A stretch of 10,009 nucleotides of DNA from Dysgonamonadaceae bacterium (GTDB lineage Bacteria > Bacteroidota > Bacteroidia > Bacteroidales > Azobacteroidaceae): positions 1 through 10,009 of the forward strand of contig JAITTA010000211.1 of assembly GCA_031287395.1 (NCBI GenBank). Direction: 5' to 3'. A program made the position numbers and the translations under genes. Of this stretch, positions 1-6,281 are shown one piece after another. Position 1 is the stretch's first letter, and every line of letters begins with the position of its first letter. The notes below the pieces were generated by a model. The model did not search any database and was not told the DNA's origin. It was given only the letters and a program-made list of their open reading frames with translations.

Positions 1-497
1 CAATCGATTATAATACCTTTCCGGTTTTCTTCCTGTGCCGGAACGGTTGCCACCGCATCGTGAATTTCATCATCAAAAGGATATCCGCATGCGTCAATCG
101 GCTTTACCCCATTTTGATATAGGAAGGATATGAATTTGTTGTATATCAGTTCAATACCTTCAACAACCGATTTGATATCAGTAGCATTGTTTGCATTATC
201 CAAAGCCCGTTCAAAATCGTCGATAACAGGTAATAACCCGGTAAGCACACGTTCTCCTCCGTTCTTGATTAGTTCTGCTTTTTCTTTCAAAGTCCTTTTC
301 CTGTAATTATCATATTCTGCCATGAGGCGAAGATATGAGTCCTTCATTTCTGCCAGTTCATCCGACACATTGTCAGTTTCGGAAGGTTCCCAATCCGGAT
401 TTTCCCGATCAATCTGCTCATTTGTCTCCTTATCTGTCATATTGTCGGCCGGATTCTCCGTTTGAGGAGCTTTTTCTTTGAAATCGTCTTCTTTCAT
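1..497 (-). CDS. grpE: GrpE, nucleotide exchange factor for DnaK (partial, C-terminus off the left edge)
   Basis: GrpE drives ADP release from the cytosolic chaperone DnaK so that it can let go of its substrate and rebind ATP. Reading the minus strand from the ATG at 497-495 gives 165 codons with no stop before the window edge. The first ~45 residues are acidic and low-complexity (MKEDDFKEKAP...), as in most GrpEs. Next comes a coiled-coil stretch containing LAEMKDSYLRLMAEYDNYRKR, then the dimer helices (LLPVIDDFERAL, VVEGIELIYNKF). The start of the beta-wing domain is also visible (GVKPIDACGYPFDDEIHDAV), with the family's G..FD...H.AV pattern. GrpE is usually about 190-200 residues here, so some 30 are missing. 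In Bacteroidales dnaJ often follows grpE and would lie beyond the left edge; that is inference. The gene is transcribed away from the PDZ-hemH cluster. Confidence 0.95.
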   Translation of the reverse strand, partial: MKEDDFKEKAPQTENPADNMTDKETNEQIDRENPDWEPSETDNVSDELAEMKDSYLRLMAEYDNYRKRTLKEKAELIKNGGERVLTGLLPVIDDFERALDNANNATDIKSVVEGIELIYNKFISFLYQNGVKPIDACGYPFDDEIHDAVATVPAQEENRKGIIID

Positions 498-605
498 GTC
501 GATATTTTGTTATTGTTATTGTTCTTGTTAATAGTAAATTAGGAGATTGTCTTTCTCCGGAAAACAACAGTTCTCCTATTCTTTTATCAAATATGCTGCC
601 AAGAT

Positions 606-671
606 TTAATTGAAGATTGAAAATGGAGTATCAGGCTTACGCATGAAAATTCATTTTCAATTTTCAATTCA
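606..671. repeat. Long-arm imperfect inverted repeat
   Basis: Positions 608-627 pair with 650-669: 18 Watson-Crick pairs and two G-U pairs (615/662 and 626/651) when read as plus-strand RNA. The loop is 22 nt. Each arm is itself a near-tandem repeat (a TTGAA-type unit on the left, TTTTCAA on the right). Origin unknown. It could be an intergenic palindromic repeat, or part of the grpE 5' untranslated region if the minus-strand promoter at 698-705 is used. Confidence 0.6.
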
Positions 672-677
672 AATTTT

Positions 678-685
678 TATCTTTG
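678..685 (+). promoter_or_regulatory. Bacteroidota-type -7 box, candidate promoter of the PDZ-hemH-dedA-MATE cluster
   Basis: TATCTTTG is an exact match to the Bacteroidota -7 consensus TAnnTTTG. Transcription would start near 692, giving a leader of about 107 nt before the ATG at 799. I see no good TTTG at -33 on this strand, so strength is uncertain. Confidence 0.5.
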
Positions 686-697
686 TCATGTCAATAT

Positions 698-705
698 CAA
701 AGATA
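698..705 (-). promoter_or_regulatory. Bacteroidota-type -7 box on the minus strand, candidate grpE promoter
   Basis: CAAAGATA on the plus strand reads TATCTTTG on the minus strand, an exact TAnnTTTG. A minus-strand TTTG (plus CAAA at 729-732) lies 23 nt upstream as a possible -33 element, slightly farther than usual. Transcription would start near 691 and give grpE a leader of about 190 nt that includes the inverted repeat at 608-669. Confidence 0.5.
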
Positions 706-708
706 CAA

Positions 709-768
709 CGTTTTATGAAACGAGCGGGCAAAACCTGCACCAAAAAGCAGGAACATGATGCGAGTTCC
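709..768 (+). promoter_or_regulatory. Three consecutive hairpins in the leader of the PDZ-hemH cluster
   Basis: Three perfect small stems occur in a row. CGTTT/AAACG lies at 709-713 and 718-722 with loop TATG. CCTGC/GCAGG lies at 734-738 and 747-751 with an 8-nt loop. GGAAC/GTTCC lies at 750-754 and 764-768 with a 9-nt loop. The last two share two bases (750-751), so they compete slightly or stack. If transcription starts near 692, all three lie in the 5' leader. No known riboswitch class was recognised. Confidence 0.4.
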
Positions 769-798
769 ATATGACCTTTAAAATAAATTTATGTGCGT

Positions 799-2229
799 AT
801 GAAACAGTTATTTTTACTTTTCTCTCTTTTGAGCGTGTTTCCCGTTTATTCCCAGCAATCTTCCGATTTTGTTTGTCGTTTGGGCTTTACTTTTGAAATG
901 AGCTTTAAAGATAACTGGGGGAAAAACATGCCGGTTATTTTATCTGTGGATCCTCTTTCTCCGGCGGATGCGGCAGGATTGAAAGTGAATGACATTGTCG
1001 AATCAATCAACGATGTTTCGACGGAAAACAAGATGTTTAATGAGATTAATCTTTGGCTTCAGAACGGAAGTTCCGGAGATTTGAGGTTGACGGTAAGTAA
1101 TTTGTCGTATAAAAAGAAAGCAGTTGTTTTACGCAAGGATTGTAAACTTTCCAATGCCCTGAACGAAAGGAATCTTGCATCTGTCTATTCGTTTTACAGC
1201 TTGGAGAATATTCAGGAACGCAGTTTTATCTGCCCTTTTAAAACAACTCTTCATTCGGGCCTTAACCTGATGAATTATAAAACGTTCGGTTTTATGGAAG
1301 TGGATCAGAATAACAGGGAACTGGAAGAAGTGATCAATGAATCCATTAGAAAGGCTTTGGAAAAGAAAGGGTTGATTTATCAGCCGGATAATGCGGATTT
1401 GATCGTCAGTACATACTATTCATATGATAAGAACCTGAATTATGAAGCTAGTCCGGGTGCGGAAAAATTGCCTCTGGCTTCACGGTATAATATGCAAACG
1501 GAGAAAATGGAGACCCTTCCGGTTTATTATCATCCGTTAATCAATCAGAAACAGGCAAAATATTTATTAAATCTTGGGATCCGTATGATAGACCGGTTGC
1601 GCTCGTCGGGTTCAAATCTTGTGGTGGCCTGGGAGTGTGAAGCCAATGAAATGTTGAGCTCCGATTATTCTATAAATAATTATGCTGTTTTTCATATTCC
1701 TTTGATGTTGATGCAGTATCCTTATCCTCAAACGCTGGAAACAGCTCAATTTATGTATTTATCCATGAAATATAATTATACGGGTTTGAATTACAATATT
1801 GACAATCTGAAAGAAGTGGTAGATGTGGATCGTTATTCTCCTGCTTACCGGGCATCTATTAAACCCGGCGATGAAATCGAGAGAATTTGTGGAATTAAAA
1901 TTGAGAATAATCCGAAAACAGCAAGTGAATCTTATAAGCAGTTTATATACAAGACAATGCCTTTACGTGATGTCCATACGGTTTATACGAATTCCAGCGG
2001 TTTTACGCAGTGTATGTTCTGGGATAAGTTCAAATACGCGCAAATTGCAGATGAATTTAAGAAAACGGATAACGCTACAATATATTCTTATTTGTTTTAT
2101 TTTGAACCTTACATCCATCTTTCGGGGACCAATATCTTGACTTTTGACATCAAACGCGGAAAGGAAAGAATGAGTGTTAAAGTTACCCCTGTTCTTCGTT
2201 TAGAGACAATGTTTGGAAATTACAAATAA
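799..2229 (+). CDS. Secreted protein with N-terminal PDZ, DUF4136-like middle and C-terminal PDZ-like domain
   Basis: 476 residues. A GTG lies two codons upstream at 793, but the ATG at 799 gives a clean signal peptide (MKQLFLLFSLLSVFPVYS, then QQ) with no lipobox cysteine, so the mature protein is probably periplasmic. Residues about 25-110 look like a PDZ domain: RLGFTFEM as carboxylate-binding loop, then SPADAAGLKVNDIVESIND. Residues about 155-310 resemble DUF4136, known mainly from envelope lipoproteins: a YKTFGF start, then a helix (ELEEVINESIRKALEKKGL) and NADLIVSTYYS. Residues about 330-378 form a second PDZ-like unit (SPAYRASIKPGDEIERICGIKI). No protease triad is visible, so a binding or scaffold role is inferred; the ligand is unknown. 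It heads the cluster and lies 17 nt before hemH. Domain calls rest on pattern recognition, with the DUF4136 call the less certain. Confidence 0.75.
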   Translation: MKQLFLLFSLLSVFPVYSQQSSDFVCRLGFTFEMSFKDNWGKNMPVILSVDPLSPADAAGLKVNDIVESINDVSTENKMFNEINLWLQNGSSGDLRLTVSNLSYKKKAVVLRKDCKLSNALNERNLASVYSFYSLENIQERSFICPFKTTLHSGLNLMNYKTFGFMEVDQNNRELEEVINESIRKALEKKGLIYQPDNADLIVSTYYSYDKNLNYEASPGAEKLPLASRYNMQTEKMETLPVYYHPLINQKQAKYLLNLGIRMIDRLRSSGSNLVVAWECEANEMLSSDYSINNYAVFHIPLMLMQYPYPQTLETAQFMYLSMKYNYTGLNYNIDNLKEVVDVDRYSPAYRASIKPGDEIERICGIKIENNPKTASESYKQFIYKTMPLRDVHTVYTNSSGFTQCMFWDKFKYAQIADEFKKTDNATIYSYLFYFEPYIHLSGTNILTFDIKRGKERMSVKVTPVLRLETMFGNYK

Positions 2230-2246
2230 AATTCCGGGCCGAATTT

Positions 2247-3239
2247 ATGCATCCAAAGACCGCTTTATTGATTCTTAATACAGGTAGCCCGGATAGCCCG
2301 AACCTGATTGATGTGGCTGTTTATCTTTCTAAATTTCTTGGAGATCGCAGGATTATCTCCATTCCGTGGTTTTTCCGGAAGATTCTGGTTCATGGAATTA
2401 TTGTTCCTTCCCGGTGCTTCAAGTCGGCAGCGCGTTATAAGAAGCTTTCAGCAATGTTCGGCGGATATTTTCCATTACTTCATTATGGAGAGAAAACAAA
2501 AGCAATGCTACAAGAGGCTTTGGGAGATAAAATGACTGTTTTCCTGGGGATGTGTTATGGAAAACCTTCTATCGAGGAGCAAATCAAAACAATTGCGAAA
2601 GAAAGGTATAGCCGGTTGATTTTGTTGCCTTTGTTTCCGCAATATGCGTCTTCTTCTTCCGGAGCGGTGCTGGAGCGTGCCTTGAATGCGGTCAAGGGAT
2701 ATTCCATGATTCCTGCAATACAGATCATCCCTTCGTTTTACGATCATCCGTTGTTTGTAAAAGCTTTTGCCGAAAAGATCAGACAATCAGGGTATGAGTT
2801 GTACGAACAAATAGTGTTTGCATACCATAGTTTGCCCATGAGTCATATCCGGGAAGTTAAAGGAAGTGTTTATGATTATGAAAATGCCTGCAGGAAGACT
2901 TCCGAACTCATTGCCCGGGAACTTGATTTACCGGAACCCGCTTACGAAACAACTTTTCAGTCTCAGATGTCGTCCGCGTGGCTGGGCCCTTTTATCAATG
3001 ATGTTATTGTCCGCAAGGCAAAGACCGGAATGAAAAAATTGCTTGTCGTCGCTCCTTCGTTTGTCTCGGATTGCCTGGAATCATCATTGGAATTAGGAGA
3101 AGAAGCAAAAAATGAATTTTTATCCCATGGCGGAGAACAATATGCTTTAGTCGAAAGTTTGAATGATAGTCCTTTATGGATTGATTGTTTGAAAAATCTT
3201 GTTTCTACGAATAAAATAAGTAACTTTGCCTCCTTTTAA
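2247..3239 (+). CDS. hemH: Ferrochelatase
   Basis: This enzyme inserts Fe2+ into protoporphyrin IX to make protoheme, the last step of the classical heme pathway. The 330 residues match the usual length of bacterial ferrochelatase. The start MHPKTALLILNTGSPDSP is the family's N-terminal strand and loop. FAYHSLPMSH carries the conserved metal-site histidine (His194), and SDCLESSLELGEEAK carries the conserved glutamate (Glu278). FQSQMSSAWLGPFINDVI matches the characteristic FQS..G...WL.P segment, and LNDSPLWIDCL is the typical C-terminal end. There is no long C-terminal extension and no clear cysteine cluster for an iron-sulphur centre. The gene sits 17 nt after the PDZ gene and 12 nt before dedA, so co-transcription is likely. 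No other heme-synthesis gene is in the window. Many gut Bacteroidales lack a full heme pathway, so the enzyme may work on imported porphyrin; that is inference. Confidence 0.95.
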   Translation: MHPKTALLILNTGSPDSPNLIDVAVYLSKFLGDRRIISIPWFFRKILVHGIIVPSRCFKSAARYKKLSAMFGGYFPLLHYGEKTKAMLQEALGDKMTVFLGMCYGKPSIEEQIKTIAKERYSRLILLPLFPQYASSSSGAVLERALNAVKGYSMIPAIQIIPSFYDHPLFVKAFAEKIRQSGYELYEQIVFAYHSLPMSHIREVKGSVYDYENACRKTSELIARELDLPEPAYETTFQSQMSSAWLGPFINDVIVRKAKTGMKKLLVVAPSFVSDCLESSLELGEEAKNEFLSHGGEQYALVESLNDSPLWIDCLKNLVSTNKISNFASF

Positions 3240-3251
3240 GTGTAATGAATC

Positions 3252-3926
3252 ATGGAGTTGATACAATTCATTCTGGATTTTATATTGCATATCGATGTTC
3301 ATTTGACGGAACTGGTCGCTGAATATGGTATTTGGATTTATGCAATTTTGTTTTTAATTATTTTTTGCGAGACCGGACTGGTTGTTACTCCGTTTTTGCC
3401 GGGTGATTCGCTTTTATTTGTTGCCGGCGCTTTGGCATCCGTCGGGTCTAATCATCTCAGTGTCTATCTATTGACCGGATTGTTAATTCTGGCTGCCGTG
3501 TTGGGAGATGCCGTTAATTATACCATTGGAAAATTTTTCGGAGAAAAACTTTTCAGTAATCCTGATTCGAAAATATTCAAGCAAAGTTACCTGCAAAAAA
3601 CACATGAATTTTATGAAAAACATGGTGGAAAAACGATTATCCTGGCGCGTTTTGTTCCGATTATCCGCACCTTTGCACCGTTTGTTGCCGGGATGGGAAA
3701 TATGAGTTACAAGCATTTTGCGAGTTATAATGTGATAGGAGGGATCGTCTGGGTATCTGTTTTTATTTATGCAGGTTATTTTTTTGGGGAGCTCGAATTT
3801 GTTAAGAAAAACCTGAGTATTCTTATTTTAGCCATTATTTTCGTATCTGTTATTCCTGCTGTTGTTGAAATATGGAGGAACAAAAGGAAAAGGAAAACCG
3901 GTTCCTTGGAAAAATCTTCAAATTAA
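3252..3926 (+). CDS. DedA-family integral membrane protein (SNARE-associated / VTT domain)
   Basis: 224 residues with several hydrophobic segments in the inner membrane. DedA proteins are implicated in undecaprenyl-phosphate recycling and proton-dependent membrane homeostasis; the exact substrate here is unknown. The two signature motifs are present. CETGLVVTPFLPGDSLLFVAG holds the acidic pair Glu40 and Asp52, and LARFVPIIRTFAPFVAG holds Arg133 and Arg139. These correspond to the four charged residues reported as essential in E. coli YqjA/YghB (E39, D51, R130, R136). The C-terminus is a short basic tail (RNKRKRK). It begins 12 nt after hemH and its stop codon lies 5 nt before the MATE start chosen here. 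Family assignment is firm; specificity cannot be read from sequence. Confidence 0.9.
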   Translation: MELIQFILDFILHIDVHLTELVAEYGIWIYAILFLIIFCETGLVVTPFLPGDSLLFVAGALASVGSNHLSVYLLTGLLILAAVLGDAVNYTIGKFFGEKLFSNPDSKIFKQSYLQKTHEFYEKHGGKTIILARFVPIIRTFAPFVAGMGNMSYKHFASYNVIGGIVWVSVFIYAGYFFGELEFVKKNLSILILAIIFVSVIPAVVEIWRNKRKRKTGSLEKSSN

Positions 3927-3931
3927 AGAAC

Positions 3932-5269
3932 ATGTCTGCGGGAGTTAAAAATCTCACCGAAGGTGGTATTTTCAGTCAATTGACGAAATTGGCTTTGCCC
4001 ATCATGGCTACTAGTTTTGTGCAGATGGCTTATAGCCTGACCGATATGGCCTGGGTCGGACGTTTGGGAAGCCCTGAAGTTGCCGCTGTTGGAGCTGTGG
4101 GAATCTTGATTTGGCTGACTTCTTCTTTTGCATTGCTCTCTAAAGTTGGGGCGGAGGTTAGCATTGGGCATTCAATTGGTGCGGGAAAGATGGAAGAGGC
4201 CAGGATATATGCATCGCATGCAACCACGATCTCTTTTATAATGGGCCTGACGGTTGCTTCTATTTTATTCTTTTTGGATGAGTTGATCATTTCTTTTTTC
4301 AGGTTGGAGCCTTCCATATCGGCTATGGCATGCGATTATTTGCGCATTGTATCCACGTCTTTGCCTTTGGTATTTATGGTGCTTACTTTTTCAGGTATTT
4401 ATAACGGTTCGGGACGAAGCCTCATCCCATTTTACCTGACGGCGACCGGGTTGATTTGCAATATTCTGCTCGATCCCCTGTTTATTTTTGTGTTTCACCT
4501 GGGGACAAACGGGGCCGCTATTGCCACCTGGATATCTCAGGTATTTGTGTTTGTCTTGTTTGTATGGCAGATGAAACGTCCGAACGGAATATTGAACGGT
4601 TTTCCGTATATTATCAAACCACAGAAAAAATTCACTGTCAACATCCTGAAACTGGGGGCTCCTGTTGCGCTTATGAATGTTTTGTTTGCTTCGATAAACT
4701 TGTATTTAGCCAGGATTGCTTCGGTTTTTGGTGGATATATCGGGGTCATGAGTCAAACCACGGGTGGCCAGATTGAAGGAATCACCTGGAATACTTCATT
4801 GGGATTTTCAACCGCATTGGGAGCTTTTGTGGCTCAGAATTATGCTGCCGGGAAGTTTGACCGGATGAAAAAGGCGTACTACTATACCCTATCCCTGATG
4901 TTATCGTTTGGAGTTGTTGTGACTTTCGCTTTCCTTTTTTTCGGTAAAGAAATATTTGGAATTTTTGTTCCGGAGGAGATTGCAATGAAAGCGGGTGGTG
5001 AATACCTGTATATTATGGGGTTTTCACAAATTTTCATGATGTTGGAATTGACCACTCAGGGTATGTTTAATGGAACCGGACGTACCGTCCCTCCTGCAGT
5101 GGTCAGTATTGTTTTTAATGCGGCTCGAATCCCGTTGGCATTATTACTGGCTCCGAATATAGGAGTTACAGGGGTCTGGATGGCAATTACTATTTCCGCG
5201 ATATTCAAAGGGGTACTGCTTCCTGTCTGGTTTTCTGTTGTGTATAAGCGTATAAAAAATAACCGGTAA
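3932..5269 (+). CDS. MATE-family multidrug/toxic-compound efflux transporter
   Basis: 445 residues, the usual MATE length, with about 12 predicted membrane helices in two six-helix halves. MATE proteins export cationic drugs or metabolites using Na+ or H+ gradients. The first half opens with LTKLALPIMATSFVQMAYSL, followed by TDMAWVGRLGSPEVAAVGAV, the classic N-terminal MATE signature. The second half has the equivalent KLGAPVALMNVLFASINLYLA and the GFSTALGAFVAQNYAAGKFDRMKKAYYY loop between helices. Two starts are possible. The ATG at 3872 would overlap dedA by 55 nt and add a charged 20-residue tail (MEEQKEKENRF...). The ATG at 3932 starts 5 nt after the dedA stop and puts the conserved helix near the N-terminus as in the family, so I chose it. 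Last gene of the PDZ-hemH-dedA-MATE cluster. Substrate unknown. Confidence 0.92.
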   Translation: MSAGVKNLTEGGIFSQLTKLALPIMATSFVQMAYSLTDMAWVGRLGSPEVAAVGAVGILIWLTSSFALLSKVGAEVSIGHSIGAGKMEEARIYASHATTISFIMGLTVASILFFLDELIISFFRLEPSISAMACDYLRIVSTSLPLVFMVLTFSGIYNGSGRSLIPFYLTATGLICNILLDPLFIFVFHLGTNGAAIATWISQVFVFVLFVWQMKRPNGILNGFPYIIKPQKKFTVNILKLGAPVALMNVLFASINLYLARIASVFGGYIGVMSQTTGGQIEGITWNTSLGFSTALGAFVAQNYAAGKFDRMKKAYYYTLSLMLSFGVVVTFAFLFFGKEIFGIFVPEEIAMKAGGEYLYIMGFSQIFMMLELTTQGMFNGTGRTVPPAVVSIVFNAARIPLALLLAPNIGVTGVWMAITISAIFKGVLLPVWFSVVYKRIKNNR

Positions 5270-5279
5270 GTAAAAATAC

Positions 5280-5319
5280 TATTCGAGTGTCATCCGGATC
5301 GAATATTTTGCTTATTTTT
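5280..5319 (+). terminator. Weak candidate terminator after the MATE gene
   Basis: TATTCGA (5280-5286) pairs perfectly with TCGAATA (5299-5305) around a 12-nt loop. It is followed by a T-rich stretch (TTTTGCTTATTTTT). The stem is short and AT-rich, so termination would be inefficient. The T-rich part overlaps the -7 box at 5313-5320. Confidence 0.35.
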
Positions 5320-5320
5320 G
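5313..5320 (+). promoter_or_regulatory. Bacteroidota-type -7 box before the DUF5606 gene
   Basis: TATTTTTG matches TAnnTTTG exactly and lies 31 nt before the ATG at 5351, giving a leader of about 25 nt. No clear TTTG is seen at -33. It fits the start of a new transcription unit after the 81-nt gap. Confidence 0.5.
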
Positions 5321-5350
5321 TGATGTAAAATCATTAAAGAAAATACATTT

Positions 5351-5806
5351 ATGTTGAAAGAAATTTTATCTATTTCCGGAAAATCCGGTTTATTTAAACT
5401 GGTGTCACAGGGAAAAAATATGTTTTTGGCAGAATCGTTATCAGACAAAAAGAGAATACCTGTTTATCCCCGGGATAAAGTAGTTTCGTTGGGAGATATT
5501 GCCATTTATACGGAAGATGAAGATATTCCTTTGTCTGTTGTCCTTACAAATATTAAAATAAAGGAAAACGAAAAACCGATACCATTCAGTCCGAATATTC
5601 AACCCACGGAGTTGCGTGCCTATTTTGAAACCGTTTTACCGGAATTCGACAAAGAGCGGGTGTATCCGTCTGATATCAAAAAAATCATGTCCTGGTATAA
5701 TTTGTTGGTTGCATCCGGAATAACTGATTTTGAAAAGAAAGAAGAAGGAGAAGAGATTGAAGGAGATACACTTCCTGTCGATCCCGAAGAAAGTTCTGAA
5801 AAATGA
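5351..5806 (+). CDS. DUF5606 family protein, conserved in Bacteroidota, function unknown
   Basis: 151 residues, no signal peptide or membrane segment, so probably cytosolic. The N-terminus (MLKEILSISGKSGLFKLVSQ, then a KNMFLAESLSDKKRIPVYP-type strand region) matches the start of DUF5606 as I know it from Bacteroidota. Residues about 1-70 look like a small beta-rich domain. Residues about 85-130 (PTELRAYFETVLPEFDKERVYPSDIKKIMSWYNLLVASGI) look helical. The last 25 residues are acidic and probably disordered. No catalytic motif is seen and no function can be assigned. It follows a candidate promoter (5313-5320) and lies 52 nt before the small acidic gene, with which it may be co-transcribed. Confidence 0.8.
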   Translation: MLKEILSISGKSGLFKLVSQGKNMFLAESLSDKKRIPVYPRDKVVSLGDIAIYTEDEDIPLSVVLTNIKIKENEKPIPFSPNIQPTELRAYFETVLPEFDKERVYPSDIKKIMSWYNLLVASGITDFEKKEEGEEIEGDTLPVDPEESSEK

Positions 5807-5858
5807 ACATGAAGAGTGAAATAGCGGAGGTTATGAACTGATTTAATATAATGGTATT

Positions 5859-6161
5859 ATGAGTATGAGCGATTATGATGAAGAGGTAGCTGTCTCTTTT
5901 ATCCGGAATTACCTTCCACAGGATTTGAAAGAGCGTTTCAAAGAGGACGATTTGTATTATTTCCTGGATTTATTGTGTGAATTTTACGAACAGAATGATT
6001 ATTTTGAAGAAGATGACGAGGAAAAAGAAGAAAGGGAACTGATTGATTTTATCATCAGGCAGTCTGCAGAAGATGAAATAGGCCGGTTTACTCAGGAAGA
6101 AATTCTGCTGTTTCTGAGAGCCGAAGCGGCATATACTGATACCTTGGATATAGAGGAATAA
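5859..6161 (+). CDS. Small acidic hypothetical protein
   Basis: 100 residues, very rich in Asp and Glu (the run FEEDDEEKEEREL lies mid-protein), with no signal peptide, cysteine cluster or membrane segment. I do not recognise the family. The pattern is two helical, hydrophobic-acidic halves (RFKEDDLYYFLDLLCEFYEQ and RFTQEEILLFLRAEAAY) flanking the acidic run, which may reflect an internal duplication. Both halves begin RF and continue with an acidic residue before a run of Leu and Phe. The coding sequence is credible because codon use resembles that of its neighbours, no overlapping alternative exists, and it sits in the gap between two genes on the same strand. It starts 52 nt after DUF5606; an ATG two codons downstream (5865) is an equally possible start. 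Confidence 0.65.
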   Translation: MSMSDYDEEVAVSFIRNYLPQDLKERFKEDDLYYFLDLLCEFYEQNDYFEEDDEEKEERELIDFIIRQSAEDEIGRFTQEEILLFLRAEAAYTDTLDIEE

Positions 6162-6208
6162 ATATTTGAACATATTAAAGGCATTCGGCGTTATTATCTC
6201 AGGATTTT

Positions 6209-6227
6209 AACATATGGTATGTTTTTT
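6209..6227 (+). terminator. Weak candidate terminator after the acidic protein gene
   Basis: AACATA (6209-6214) pairs with TATGTT (6218-6223) around the loop TGG, followed at once by four more T residues. The stem is six AT-rich pairs, so the call is weak. Confidence 0.25.
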
Positions 6228-6237
6228 GCTGTATAAA

Positions 6238-6261
6238 TATTGAATCCGATTATATTCAATA
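6238..6261. repeat. Perfect palindrome before the OmpA lipoprotein gene
   Basis: TATTGAAT (6238-6245) and ATTCAATA (6254-6261) form an exact 8-bp inverted repeat with an 8-nt centre, 20 nt before the ATG at 6282. It could be an operator-like site or a leader hairpin. No regulator is known from the window. Confidence 0.4.
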
Positions 6262-6281
6262 ATTATGTAAATTTAGTGAAA

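Larger units (their letters stand above)
498..798. other. Divergent intergenic region between grpE and the PDZ-hemH cluster
   Basis: This stretch of about 300 nt has no credible coding sequence. It contains, in order, a long inverted repeat (608-669), a plus-strand -7 box (678-685), the same box on the minus strand (698-705), and three short perfect hairpins (709-722, 734-751, 750-768). Because grpE and the PDZ gene point away from each other, the promoters of both should lie here. The pieces are listed separately. Confidence 0.8.

Noticed and set aside
793..798. GTG start two codons upstream of the PDZ protein ATG
   Set aside because: The ATG at 799 gives a standard signal peptide and is the more usual start codon; the GTG adds only Met-Arg.
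3872..3931. Extended MATE start overlapping dedA by 55 nt
   Set aside because: It would add a charged 20-residue tail unlike MATE N-termini, and the sequence is already explained as the basic C-terminus of DedA in another frame.
5809..5841. Ten-codon mini-ORF (MKSEIAEVMN) between the DUF5606 gene and the acidic protein gene, with a GGAGG at 5826-5830
   Set aside because: Too short to support by itself. Shine-Dalgarno motifs are little used in Bacteroidota, and the GGAGG lies about 28 nt from the next start. Could be a translational-coupling peptide, but there is no evidence.
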